The notes beneath the pieces are model-generated. The model was not told the DNA's origin. It saw nothing but the letters and a program-made list of their open reading frames with translations, and did not search any database. Below, in pieces: positions 1 through 8,812 of a stretch of DNA of 64,000 bases. Source of the stretch: Alteraurantiacibacter aquimixticola (lineage in GTDB: Bacteria; Pseudomonadota; Alphaproteobacteria; Sphingomonadales; Sphingomonadaceae); NCBI RefSeq assembly GCF_004965515.1, contig NZ_SSHH01000001.1, positions 124,001-188,000 of the forward strand. Reading direction: 5' to 3'. The position numbers and the translations under genes are program-made. Position 1 is the stretch's first letter. Each line of letters begins with the position of its first letter.

Positions 1-3000
1 CCACCTCGCCCGCCAGCGTGATGTGGCGCGCACCGGCGAGTACATTGTCCGGGTTCCACGCATCGCTGCCATCGGTGAAGGTCAGCCGGTCGATATCGTT
101 ATTGCGCAGCTCGCCATCGGCGAAGGTGTCGACATTGACGAGGAGCAGGCCCTCCTCCGCGTCGGTGACCACCGCATAGTGGTAGATCGGCAGGAAGGCC
201 TGCTCCTGGTTCATTTCGCGCATTTCGGCGGTGTTGCGCGTGGGCGCGATCGCCTGGTTGGTGGGCAGCGCCATGCAGGTGGCATTCTCGCTGCCGACAT
301 GGGCGTCATGGCCGAGGGGCGAGAAGGGCGCGGTGATGATCCGCTCCGAGAAGCCTTTGTTGGCGATGCTGGCAATGTCATAGACGCGGAAGCCGCCCTT
401 GCCTTCCGCCACGAACATGTATTCGCCGCGCATCTGCAGGCAGCGCACGGCATCGGGCGTGCCTTCCACGACATTGGCGAATTGCTCCAGCGCCTTGGTC
501 TCGCCCGACACGTCGCCATCGAAGACCTCGCCGCGGGTCCAGTCCTTCAGCTCGCGATCATTGTCCTCCACATGCATGCGCCAATAATCGGGATAGGCAT
601 AGCGATGGAGGTAGGAGCCGAGCACCGCCTGCGGCTCGTCCCATTCGGTGACGCGGGTGGCCTGGAAACCAGCCTCCAGACCCGTCCATGCGTTCATCCC
701 CACGAAGTTCACGTAATTGGTGCCGAGCAGCAGCAGCTGCGCCATGATCGCGTTGTTGTCCTCTGCTTCGGAGAGGTGGCAGTCCGAGCAGGTTTTGGTC
801 TCGGTCAGCCGAACCGTATGCGGGAAATGCGGCGCGAAGGCCTGGCTGGAAAAGCCCGCCGAGCTGATCGGCGGCTGCTGGATATAGATCCGCTCCCGAT
901 TGATATTCGTGGAGGAGAGCACCAGCGCGCTGGAGGAGCGGACGGGCGCGACCTCGTTGCCCTTGGTGGTCTGGTGTACGCCCAGCTGGAACATCTGGTC
1001 GCGCGCCACCTGCGGATTGTAGGTGGCGAAGTTGCGCGTGGTCTCCCCGTCATAACGATGCACCTCGCTCTGCCAGTTCGCCTCGATCGGCAGGTGGCAG
1101 CCGCCGCAGCTGGTGGTCCAGCTGAGGTGGCAGGTGAAGCAGGCCATGTCGTCATCGCCATGCGCGCGGTTTTCCGGAGCGATTCCGGGGCCAAACTCAA
1201 AGTTGCCCGTTTCCGCGCCATCGCGGCTCATCAGCTTGGCGCGGGCCGACTTGCCGTTGAAGTTGGGGCTGGCGGGATCGACGCTATCCCTGACGAGACT
1301 GACTTCCCATTCAAGCTCGGGATCGACGATGCTGCGCTGGATCAGCTTGCGGCGTCCACCTTCTTCATCCACCCATTCGAAGCGGCGGCGGCCGTCCGGG
1401 TTGCGGATAACGGCAAGGTTGTGCCCGTCGGGCGGGGCGGCGGGGCCGGAGGTGCGCAAGGTCGGATATTCGTCCGCCGTGCCGTGGCAATCCTTGCAGC
1501 CGATCTCGATCGCATTGGCGACTTCGCCATAGATCAGGCCGTTGCCATGCGCGTCCTGCGAGAAGTGGCAATCGGCGCATTGCATGCCGACCTCGGCATG
1601 GATGCTCATCATGTGCACAGCCTTGCCGGGATTGGTGCCGGGCTCGACGAATTCGCCTTCGCCCTCGCGTCGCCAGATTTCCGGATCGTCGGGGTCGAGG
1701 ATATTTCCGTCGGCGTCGAGGAGATTTCCCTCGCGGTCGCGCTTGAAGATCGCGCGGAAGTTCCAGCCATGGCCGTGATAGTCGCCGAACTGCGTGTCTT
1801 TCAGCTCCGGGTTGAGCGAATAGACTTCGCGCAGGAAATCGACATCGGCCCACAGCCCGCGCGGGGCGGCGCCTTCGGGATTGCGGTCCAGCACCGCGCG
1901 CACTTCCTCCGCCGTGGGATATTGCTGCGTGAGGTAGGTGGCCGCGTAATCCTCGTCGCTCATGCCTTCGGGGCGCGGGGTGCGGTTTTCCGGGCCGGGC
2001 CACATGAAGGGTGCGTCGGATTCGTAATCCCACATGGTGTAGCCGAGGAAGGAATTCAGGAAGATGTTCGGCTGGTGCATGTGGCAGTTCATGCACTGGC
2101 TGGTCGGGATGGCGCGGGTGAAGACGTGCTGCAGCGGGTGGCCCTGCTCGCGGTTGGGATCGAATGTGCCGCCCCCGTTTTCGCCGTGATCCTCTGCGTG
2201 ATCGTCGGCGTGGTCGCCATGGTCCGGCTGGATCAACGCGCCATGCCCGTCATCATGTCCGTCTCCATGATCCTCCTGCATCTGCCGGTTGATCGTCGGA
2301 TCGCGGGTGACCGTCTGTCCGTCGCGGCCGAATTGCGAGTAGATCAGCGAATGGCGCGGCTCGCGGTCGTTTGCATAGACCACGTGGCAGGAGGCGCAGC
2401 CCGAATGGCGATAATCGCCCGGCTGGTCGTTCGTGCCCATGAACCAGGTGAAGGGATCGTTGAGGCGCGTCTTGTGAATGTTGAGGACCGGGATCGCGGC
2501 GCGCAGGCCGGTGGCGGGGCCGCGGTTGGACTGGCGCAAATCGGGCCGCCCGGGCTCCTCAAGACGCTGGATCAGGCCGGTGGGGTTGGGGATGCCGATC
2601 TCCGGGAACTGGCTGGCGATATTGCGCCCGCCGCGTTCGAACACGCGGAACACGTCGCCCGGCGGCACCACCTGCCAGGTCGGCAGCGGATAGAGTGTGC
2701 CCAAGGCGCCGCGTGCGGCCTGCGCCTCGCTCACCGTGCCCGGAGGCGCGCCGGGGCTGAGCACCTGCGCCGCCACGCCATCGCGCGTATAGGCCTCTCC
2801 CAGCACGTAATTCTTGTAGGGCAGGATGCCGTTATTATAGGCCGCGCCGCCCCACAGCATCGCGCCCGACGCCATCAGCGAGCGCTCGTTGGCCTCCACC
2901 AGGTCGAGATGGCACGCCCCGCAAGCCTCGCGCGCGACGCGGTAATCGGACGGGTTCACGAAGCGGACGAATTCGGGGCTCTCGCGGTTGAGCAGCGAGT

Positions 3001-3412
3001 AGGAGCGCTCGGGGTTCGCCGAACTCGGGAAATGCCAGCTTTCGGGCAGCGTCGGCAGCACATGCGCCGCATAGCGCGCGGCGACATAGTCCGGATGGCT
3101 GAAGCTGAGTTCCGGATTGCCGCGCACTTCGGCATTCCCGCCATGGCAATCGACGCAGCCGATCCGCACCGCATCGCTCAAATGCATGGTCGGCGCGTCG
3201 GTTTCGACATGGCAGGAGAGGCAGCCGTCGGACTTCGCCATCATCTCCGCCAGAGACTGGTTCTGCGGCGCGGGCGCGGCGCGCACCAGCGAGTAGTCGC
3301 GCTCCACCGGCGTCTCGCTCTCGCCCGCGGCCTGCGTCTGCGGGCCGACCACCATCGCGGCGGCGGCGAAGGCCAGGCTGGCGGCAAGGGCAAGGTGGCG
3401 TTTGAGCATCAT
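1..3412 (-). CDS. Decahaem c-type cytochrome with beta-propeller-like C-terminus (3' end beyond window)
   Basis: A giant exported multihaem cytochrome, open at the left edge (at least 1137 codons). It starts ATGATG at 3412; the preceding gene's TGA overlaps the first base of this ATG, giving TGATG. An N-terminal hydrophobic signal peptide ends near residue 30. Ten CXXCH haem sites lie in one frame at about residues 64, 86, 164, 339, 440, 612, 639, 758, 769 and 875. A His/Asp-rich stretch (seven His) spans roughly residues 382-409. After the last haem the sequence changes to strand-rich repeats (for example EYMFVAEGKGGFRVYDI) resembling LVIVD-type propeller blades. No in-frame stop was noticed on this strand. 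It is last in a four-gene operon with a beta-barrel, a GlcG-like lipoprotein and a c554-like cytochrome, so an electron-transfer role at the outer membrane is inferred. It is much larger than MtrA (about 330 aa) and no family was firmly recognised. Confidence 0.88.
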   Translation of the reverse strand, partial: MMLKRHLALAASLAFAAAAMVVGPQTQAAGESETPVERDYSLVRAAPAPQNQSLAEMMAKSDGCLSCHVETDAPTMHLSDAVRIGCVDCHGGNAEVRGNPELSFSHPDYVAARYAAHVLPTLPESWHFPSSANPERSYSLLNRESPEFVRFVNPSDYRVAREACGACHLDLVEANERSLMASGAMLWGGAAYNNGILPYKNYVLGEAYTRDGVAAQVLSPGAPPGTVSEAQAARGALGTLYPLPTWQVVPPGDVFRVFERGGRNIASQFPEIGIPNPTGLIQRLEEPGRPDLRQSNRGPATGLRAAIPVLNIHKTRLNDPFTWFMGTNDQPGDYRHSGCASCHVVYANDREPRHSLIYSQFGRDGQTVTRDPTINRQMQEDHGDGHDDGHGALIQPDHGDHADDHAEDHGENGGGTFDPNREQGHPLQHVFTRAIPTSQCMNCHMHQPNIFLNSFLGYTMWDYESDAPFMWPGPENRTPRPEGMSDEDYAATYLTQQYPTAEEVRAVLDRNPEGAAPRGLWADVDFLREVYSLNPELKDTQFGDYHGHGWNFRAIFKRDREGNLLDADGNILDPDDPEIWRREGEGEFVEPGTNPGKAVHMMSIHAEVGMQCADCHFSQDAHGNGLIYGEVANAIEIGCKDCHGTADEYPTLRTSGPAAPPDGHNLAVIRNPDGRRRFEWVDEEGGRRKLIQRSIVDPELEWEVSLVRDSVDPASPNFNGKSARAKLMSRDGAETGNFEFGPGIAPENRAHGDDDMACFTCHLSWTTSCGGCHLPIEANWQSEVHRYDGETTRNFATYNPQVARDQMFQLGVHQTTKGNEVAPVRSSSALVLSSTNINRERIYIQQPPISSAGFSSQAFAPHFPHTVRLTETKTCSDCHLSEAEDNNAIMAQLLLLGTNYVNFVGMNAWTGLEAGFQATRVTEWDEPQAVLGSYLHRYAYPDYWRMHVEDNDRELKDWTRGEVFDGDVSGETKALEQFANVVEGTPDAVRCLQMRGEYMFVAEGKGGFRVYDIASIANKGFSERIITAPFSPLGHDAHVGSENATCMALPTNQAIAPTRNTAEMREMNQEQAFLPIYHYAVVTDAEEGLLLVNVDTFADGELRNNDIDRLTFTDGSDAWNPDNVLAGARHITLAGEV

Positions 3413-5412
3413 CAGTAGCTCACCGTCACATTGGCGAGGACCGAGTAATAGGTCGTATTGCCGTCCAGATTGTCGAACAGGTCGCGAAAGCCGTCACCCG
3501 ACACCAGCGCGGCGCCGGACAGGCGGGCGACGATGTTCTGCGTCGCCAGCGGACGCCAGATGGCGGAGGCGGAGAGGTCGTAGCCGATCTCCTGCGGGAT
3601 CGATCCTTCGACGCGAAGGGTCTCCAGCGTAGCCGTATCCTCGAACCACAAATGGTTGGCATTGGCCGAAACGCGCAGTTCCGGCGTCAGGTCGAAATCG
3701 GCGCCCACGCCGGCAAGGATCAGGCCGGGATTGTTGAAATTGGACTGCCCCTGTTCCTTGGAACTGCGCAGCGAATTGAGGATGCCGTTGCGGCCATTGA
3801 CGCTGATCGCGCGCCCGCCGCCGGCAAAGGGAATGGTCTGGCGGATCCAGTAGGAGGTGTCCGCACCGGCGAAGACGGGGTTTTCGAAAATCGCGTCGAA
3901 GCCGCTTTCGGTATCGTCGAAAGGATCGCCATCGCCGCTCGCCCATGCGCCCGACAGGCGGAAGCGCGCCCAGTCGCGGTCATAGGACAGCTCGATCGCG
4001 CCGAATTGCGCGTTGATATCCGCCTCGCGGTCGGTGAAGAAGCTGTTGCGATCCTCGCCCAAGGCCCAATAGGCGCTGGCGGTCAGGTTGATCCGCCCGA
4101 TCCGCCCGTCGGCGTTATATCCCAGATAGACCACGTCGTAATCGCGCCCGCGCAGCGTGCCGAGCAGGGCCGGGCGCACCGGGAAGCCGTTATCGTCGAT
4201 CTGCACCTCGTCGCCTTCGCGATTGCGGTTGTAGACGACGGTGAACTGGCTGGTCAGCGCCGGGATCAGGAAGTCCTGGCGATAGACATTGGCGAGGAAG
4301 ACGAAATCGTCGCGCGGGCGCTGCAGCACCGCGTTGAGGCCCGAATTGGTATCCTTCTCCAGCCGCCAGAAAGCGCCGAGGTTGTACTGGAAACGGTTGT
4401 TGTCGCGCGTCCCGAACAGGCGGAAGCCCAGCTGGTTGTCATTGAACAGGAAGCCGCGGAAATCCGCCTGCATGGGCTGGATGCCGATGCGGAAACTGTC
4501 GAAGTCATAGCGCTTCGAAGTGTTGCGGATGTGGTAGTCGAAGAAGGCCTCCTGCACGCCCAGGAAATGGTCGGTGCGGTGGCTCGGCTTCGTCGGTTCG
4601 ACATGGAGCACGCGGCGTTCGGGCACGTCGACATGGTTCACGTTGAAGGCCAGCGTCACGCGGTATTCGACGTCCGGCGGCTTGTAGGCGGTGGAGCCCT
4701 TCAGCAGCGCGAAACCGGCGATGAAGGTCTGCGAAAAGACGGCGGAATAGTCATTGCCGAAGACATCCAGCCGGTCCGGGTCCTCGGTCGTCTGCACGCC
4801 CACGGGAATGGGGAAAGTGCGCGGCTCCAGCACCGTGTCGCTGATGGCGTTGACGATGAAGAACCAGTCATTGCCTTCAAGGCCGAGGAAGCGCGGCGTG
4901 AAGCAGCGCGCACTGCCATAGGGCGCCTCGACCCCGGCAGCCTCCGCCTCCTCGCGAGCGCGGGCGCGGCGTTCGCGATCCTCGTCGCTATTGGTGCAGA
5001 TCGGGCGGTCGCCCTTGTAGGTGTTCTGGTTGTAGGGATCGAGCGGATCCTCGATCACCAGCCCCAGGTTCTGGATCAGGCGCCAGCGGTCGGGGATCGG
5101 CACCTGGTCGACCGGGAAGGCTTGCGGCGGAGGAGCACGCACCGCGCCGGGATTGTCCTGCGTCACCGCATCGGGCAGCGGCGCGACATAGCCGGGGCGG
5201 GTGCGGCCTTCGATGATATCGGGCTCGACCGGCGTGGGCGCGGGCGGCTCTACCAGCGTGCCGAGCCCGCTTTCGGGCGCGACGCCTTCATATTGCGGGG
5301 CGCTCTCCTCCGCCTCCTCGACCTGCTGCACTTCCTCTTCGGGCGCAGGGTCCTGCTGCTGCGCGGCGGCAACCTGGGCCAGCAAAGGCAGGAGGAGCAG
5401 AGAGCTGCTCAC
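3412..5412 (-). CDS. Outer-membrane beta-barrel protein of the multihaem operon
   Basis: Predicted 666-residue outer-membrane protein. The start chosen is GTG at 5412, whose GTGA overlaps the TGA of the upstream gene; it gives a clean signal peptide (VSSSLLLLPLLAQVAAA). A longer reading from 5466 would overlap the upstream gene by 58 bases. After the signal comes an 80-residue linker rich in Glu, Pro and Gln, then alternating amphipathic strands to the C-terminus, which ends in an aromatic residue (VTVSY) as barrel proteins do. The strand around WASGDGDPFDD resembles alginate-export-type barrels. There is no CXXCH, so it would be the porin partner rather than a cytochrome. It lies between the lipoprotein gene and the decahaem gene with overlapping ends at both sides. 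A role as sheath or anchor for the decahaem protein, by analogy with MtrB/PioB, is inference; sequence similarity to those was not seen. Confidence 0.85.
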   Translation of the reverse strand: MSSSLLLLPLLAQVAAAQQQDPAPEEEVQQVEEAEESAPQYEGVAPESGLGTLVEPPAPTPVEPDIIEGRTRPGYVAPLPDAVTQDNPGAVRAPPPQAFPVDQVPIPDRWRLIQNLGLVIEDPLDPYNQNTYKGDRPICTNSDEDRERRARAREEAEAAGVEAPYGSARCFTPRFLGLEGNDWFFIVNAISDTVLEPRTFPIPVGVQTTEDPDRLDVFGNDYSAVFSQTFIAGFALLKGSTAYKPPDVEYRVTLAFNVNHVDVPERRVLHVEPTKPSHRTDHFLGVQEAFFDYHIRNTSKRYDFDSFRIGIQPMQADFRGFLFNDNQLGFRLFGTRDNNRFQYNLGAFWRLEKDTNSGLNAVLQRPRDDFVFLANVYRQDFLIPALTSQFTVVYNRNREGDEVQIDDNGFPVRPALLGTLRGRDYDVVYLGYNADGRIGRINLTASAYWALGEDRNSFFTDREADINAQFGAIELSYDRDWARFRLSGAWASGDGDPFDDTESGFDAIFENPVFAGADTSYWIRQTIPFAGGGRAISVNGRNGILNSLRSSKEQGQSNFNNPGLILAGVGADFDLTPELRVSANANHLWFEDTATLETLRVEGSIPQEIGYDLSASAIWRPLATQNIVARLSGAALVSGDGFRDLFDNLDGNTTYYSVLANVTVSY

Positions 5413-7400
5413 AGGCCCTGGCACACATTCTGGTCTGACGTGTCGAGGAAGGGCGCGAAGGGACAATTGATATAGCGCAGGCGAACCGAGCGCCCGCCGA
5501 CATTCACCTCGATCCTGTCGGCGCGGATGGCGGGTGCGGCATTGCCGATACCGCCCACGCGCTGGCCTCCATTGTGGAGGCCGAGGAAGCTGACCATGTC
5601 GTCCTGGTCGATACCGTCACCCGAGACGCCGATGCCACCAACAAGCTCTCCGCCGCGATAGATGGGGACCGAGCCGGGGAAGATCTGGATACCGTTGGCG
5701 ACCCGCTTCTGCCCGCCGGGCGCGGCCGGGATGCCGGTGCAGCCGACCGGCGTGTCGCTGCCCGAAGCCCCGGCGACGAATTGCACATGCTGGACGATAT
5801 TGCCCGCGACGAGGTCTGTCTGCAGCCCCACGGCGAAGGGGCTGAACAGGCCCGTCGAGGTCACCGAAAGCGGCCCGGGCGGCTGGCCTACCTCGCCATC
5901 GGGGAAGTAGGGGCGCGAGAGATTGCCGCCGGAGCGATCGGCAAAAGCGAATGTGCCCGTCAGCGCATTGGGATCGCCGAGAAAATCGCGCACGCGCTGG
6001 ACATAGCTCGCCGGATCGCCGCCCGCCGCCAGCAATTGCTGGCCTGCCACGGGGTTGGAGAAGAAGGCGGCGGTGCGCGCCTTTTGCAGGCTCACATCGG
6101 TGCCGAATAGCGGCCCGTCGGGAGAACGAACGATGCCCAGCACCCGGCCATGTGTATCGACAATGCTGATCGTCGCCTGCATCCGGGAATCGAGCGGGCG
6201 GCGGATTTGCGCGCGGGCGCGGGAGAGGACGGCGAAGGCTTCCTCCAATATGGCGCGCACCTCGCCAGCCGTCAGCGGCTGGCTGACGCTGGCACCATCG
6301 GTGCCCGCGCGGATCGGGAAGCGCGGATTGCCGCTGCCGTCGGTCAGGACGAAGGCGTCCGGGTTGGAAAACTCGCCCGCCGTCGCCGCGCGCACGCCCG
6401 AAGCCTCGCTGCCATAGGGCGTGCCCGCGATGATCGTGCCGTTGGAATAGCCGGTGACCGGGATCAGCGCGCCGGGCGCGGCGGCGAAATTGGTCTGCAG
6501 GGCCGAGAGCTGGCTTGCGGTCGCATCGCTGAAGCGCAGCGCGGTCCCGTCCACGAAGATACGGTCGGCGCGAATATCGGTCGGCGGGGTGAAGCCCTGT
6601 GTCCCCGCCAGCGCGATCGCCTCCTCATCGTCGAGATCGGTGTCGATGCTATTGGGATCGAAGCCGTAATCGCCATCGCCCATCACGCCGATGCCGCCAA
6701 CGACCACGCCGTTCTTGTAGATCGGCAGGCCGCCGGGATCGGCGGCAAGGCCCAGTGGCGAACGCTTGGGGCCGATCAGCGCGCCGGGGCCTCCTCCGGG
6801 CAGGAAGCGGCTGGATAGGTCGGAGCAGGGCAGCTGGCTGAACTGCACACCGAACAACGGCCCGCTCTCCAGTCCTGCGGTAGTCGGACCGGGCGGGAAA
6901 TGCTGCTGCACGATCTGGCTGGCGGTGCGGGTCGAGAAGGCATTGCCGCCACTGGACAGGTATGCCCCGGTGATCGCCTTGGCGATGGCGCCGGTTACCG
7001 CGGGCACGACCGCGCCTTGCAAGCCCTCTTCGCCGCCGCTGGGGGCGAGGCCGCCGATCCGCTGGCGGCTGACGGTCATGGTGGCGGGCGCGCCGGTCAT
7101 CTCGAACACTCCGAGCACATTGCCCACGCGGTCTGTCACCGCGATGATCGAGGGCAGGCCGCGCGCACTCGCTTCACCGGCAGCCTGCGCGATAATCCGC
7201 TCGACTTCCGCCACGGTGAGCGCTGCCAGCGCGGGCGGAGTGAACAGGCCGCCGCTGGGAGCGGGCGCCGGGGCTGGTGCTGGGGCCGGGGCAGGTGTGG
7301 GTGTGGGAGTGCCGCCGCCACCTCCGCCTGAACTGCCGCCGCAGCCAGACAGGACCAGCGCGGCGCTCGCCAGCAGGGCTGTCGCTTTTCGCATCGTCAT
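5409..7400 (-). CDS. Lipoprotein with two GlcG/HbpS-like (haem-degrading family) domains
   Basis: Predicted lipoprotein of 663 residues. A lipobox (LVLSGC) follows a short hydrophobic signal; then a Gly run and a Pro/Ala repeat (TPTPTPAPAPAP) form a flexible spacer. Two copies of a GlcG/HbpS-like domain follow. The first begins near LTVAEVERIIAQAAGEA with IIAVTDRVGNVLGVF; the second, near residue 370, has LTAGEVRAILEEAF and ISIVDTHGRVLGIVR. Each copy ends in a glycine-rich VGGIGVMGDG or VGGIGVSGDG segment. This family binds haem or small ligands; HbpS is an extracellular haem sensor. The ATG at 7400 overlaps the upstream stop as TGATG (an ATG at 7394 is also possible). Placed among cytochrome genes, it may deliver or shield haem, or may be structural; this is inferred. 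A duplicated, lipid-anchored form is unusual because most members are single-domain. Confidence 0.85.
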   Translation of the reverse strand: MTMRKATALLASAALVLSGCGGSSGGGGGGTPTPTPAPAPAPAPAPAPSGGLFTPPALAALTVAEVERIIAQAAGEASARGLPSIIAVTDRVGNVLGVFEMTGAPATMTVSRQRIGGLAPSGGEEGLQGAVVPAVTGAIAKAITGAYLSSGGNAFSTRTASQIVQQHFPPGPTTAGLESGPLFGVQFSQLPCSDLSSRFLPGGGPGALIGPKRSPLGLAADPGGLPIYKNGVVVGGIGVMGDGDYGFDPNSIDTDLDDEEAIALAGTQGFTPPTDIRADRIFVDGTALRFSDATASQLSALQTNFAAAPGALIPVTGYSNGTIIAGTPYGSEASGVRAATAGEFSNPDAFVLTDGSGNPRFPIRAGTDGASVSQPLTAGEVRAILEEAFAVLSRARAQIRRPLDSRMQATISIVDTHGRVLGIVRSPDGPLFGTDVSLQKARTAAFFSNPVAGQQLLAAGGDPASYVQRVRDFLGDPNALTGTFAFADRSGGNLSRPYFPDGEVGQPPGPLSVTSTGLFSPFAVGLQTDLVAGNIVQHVQFVAGASGSDTPVGCTGIPAAPGGQKRVANGIQIFPGSVPIYRGGELVGGIGVSGDGIDQDDMVSFLGLHNGGQRVGGIGNAAPAIRADRIEVNVGGRSVRLRYINCPFAPFLDTSDQNVCQGL

Positions 7401-8812
7401 CAACTCAGCCGCCCGATCGCGCCCACGGCATTGCCCAAAGCGGAGCGGAAAGCGCCGGGGTCATAGCTCTCCGGGCTGCGAACCGCTGCATAGGCGCGGT
7501 TGATATCCGCGCGGATGCTCGCCGCTGCGCCCACGGTGATGCGGCCGCGCGTCACCAGCGCGTTGAGCAGTGTGTCCACCGCCATCACCGCCTGCGCCGA
7601 TCCGGCATAGTCGGTAAAGCGCGGATTGATCGCCCGCCCGCCGATGATGGAGATCACCTCGAAGGCATCGTTCCCGCCATAGGAGCGCGCCGCCAGCGCA
7701 TCGGACAGGCGCGCCGCCTCGCTGCGCAGCGCCATGGCGGCGGCTTGCGCCTGCGGGCGGCCTTCATCCATCGCATCGTGGAAATTGCGGCTCGCGGCGC
7801 GGAATGCCTCGGCACGCGCGGGGGCGAGCGCTTGCGAGACGGCATCGAGCATGATGATGTTCTCATCATTGAAGGGCGGCTGGCCGAAGGGAATGGGCCG
7901 GCCCGGATTGGTCTCGAAGGTCAGCCGCCGATCCGGTCCGTCACTGATCGGGCGGTGGCAGCTGTGGCAATCGTAGAAGTAGAATTCGGGGAAGACGCCT
8001 TCGGTGGCGAGGTCGGGCCTTGAGAACAGGTCCGTCGCCCGCGCCACCGCTTCGGCCTGACCCACCGCCCATAGCTGGACATTGTCGGTCGCGCCCTTGC
8101 GCTGGGCGTAATCGCTATCCTCGTCATGATGCTGCTGGAAGGCGCTGAACAGGTCGAGCTCAAAGGAGATGCGCGGATGGCCCGCCGCCATCATCGCATG
8201 GGTGACGAACTGGCCCTGATCGGCGCTGCCGTAATGGCAATCGAGGCACACCTTGGCGCGCACCTGCGGCTGTTCCAGCGGGACGAGGCCATTACTCACA
8301 TTCGCCGGATGCGTTCCTCCCACCTTGTAATGCGTGGCGAGCCAGCCTGCCGCCGCGCCGTGGCAGCTCTCGCAGCCGACGCCGTCGCTGGTGTGAAAGC
8401 GCGGCCCCTGCTCGGAGACGGGCACGAAAGTAGCATGGCAGCCGAGGCATTCGGAACGGCTTGTCGCATCCTGCCAGCCCAGCGACTGCGCGATCTGCTT
8501 CCCGCGCGTTCCGGCCAGCACCGTATAGGCGCGGCTATGCGCGCCGCTGACGGCGGAGGGGTTCTGCCATGTGGCGATCTCGTCCTGACGCACCACCGCG
8601 CCATTGCCTTCGCTGCGGCCGTGGCAGGTCGATCCCGCGCAGGAGGCGACGCCGGTATAGGAATAGGAGCCCTGCGCGTTGGCGCTGCCTTCACGCGGCA
8701 GGCCGGCGAGCAAGGCGGCGCAGGCAAGCGTGGCGAGCGCGAGAGCAGGCAATGCGCGGCGCGCGTGCGCAAGGCTCCGCGTCCAGCCGGCTCGCCGCTT
8801 GCGATTGCTCAT
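7400..8812 (-). CDS. Penta-haem cytochrome, cytochrome c554-like
   Basis: Predicted exported cytochrome of 470 residues and first gene of the operon. The start is ATG at 8812, after GGGGGGACAGGA. The N-terminus is Arg-rich then hydrophobic, with processing near SANAQ (about residue 48). Haem motifs: a CX4CH site (CAGSTCH) at residue 58, then CLGCH at 122, CESCH at 147, CLDCH at 189 and CHSCH at 282. Spacing and context resemble the cytochrome c554/c' family, which shuttles electrons in the periplasm. About 190 residues after the last haem are mostly helical, with no further Cys-His site. The CX4CH spacing is rare but known in some tetrahaem c3 cytochromes. It probably passes electrons between a periplasmic donor and the barrel/decahaem components encoded downstream. 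Its stop overlaps the next start. Confidence 0.88.
   Translation of the reverse strand: MSNRKRRAGWTRSLAHARRALPALALATLACAALLAGLPREGSANAQGSYSYTGVASCAGSTCHGRSEGNGAVVRQDEIATWQNPSAVSGAHSRAYTVLAGTRGKQIAQSLGWQDATSRSECLGCHATFVPVSEQGPRFHTSDGVGCESCHGAAAGWLATHYKVGGTHPANVSNGLVPLEQPQVRAKVCLDCHYGSADQGQFVTHAMMAAGHPRISFELDLFSAFQQHHDEDSDYAQRKGATDNVQLWAVGQAEAVARATDLFSRPDLATEGVFPEFYFYDCHSCHRPISDGPDRRLTFETNPGRPIPFGQPPFNDENIIMLDAVSQALAPARAEAFRAASRNFHDAMDEGRPQAQAAAMALRSEAARLSDALAARSYGGNDAFEVISIIGGRAINPRFTDYAGSAQAVMAVDTLLNALVTRGRITVGAAASIRADINRAYAAVRSPESYDPGAFRSALGNAVGAIGRLS

Noticed and set aside
23-3418. A plus-strand open frame of 1131 codons across the decahaem cytochrome gene
   Set aside because: It is codon-for-codon antisense to the cytochrome. 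The ten CXXCH motifs, signal peptide and stop/start overlap are all on the minus strand. Long antisense frames are common in GC-rich DNA.
3652-5475. A plus-strand frame of 607 codons opposite the beta-barrel gene
   Set aside because: The minus-strand product has a signal peptide, barrel strands and a C-terminal aromatic residue; the plus frame has none.
7225-7320. Pro/Ala codon repeats at the start of the GlcG-like lipoprotein as a mobile or phase-variable repeat
   Set aside because: The repeat is in frame, matches a flexible spacer after a lipobox, and shows no sign of slippage or target-site duplication.
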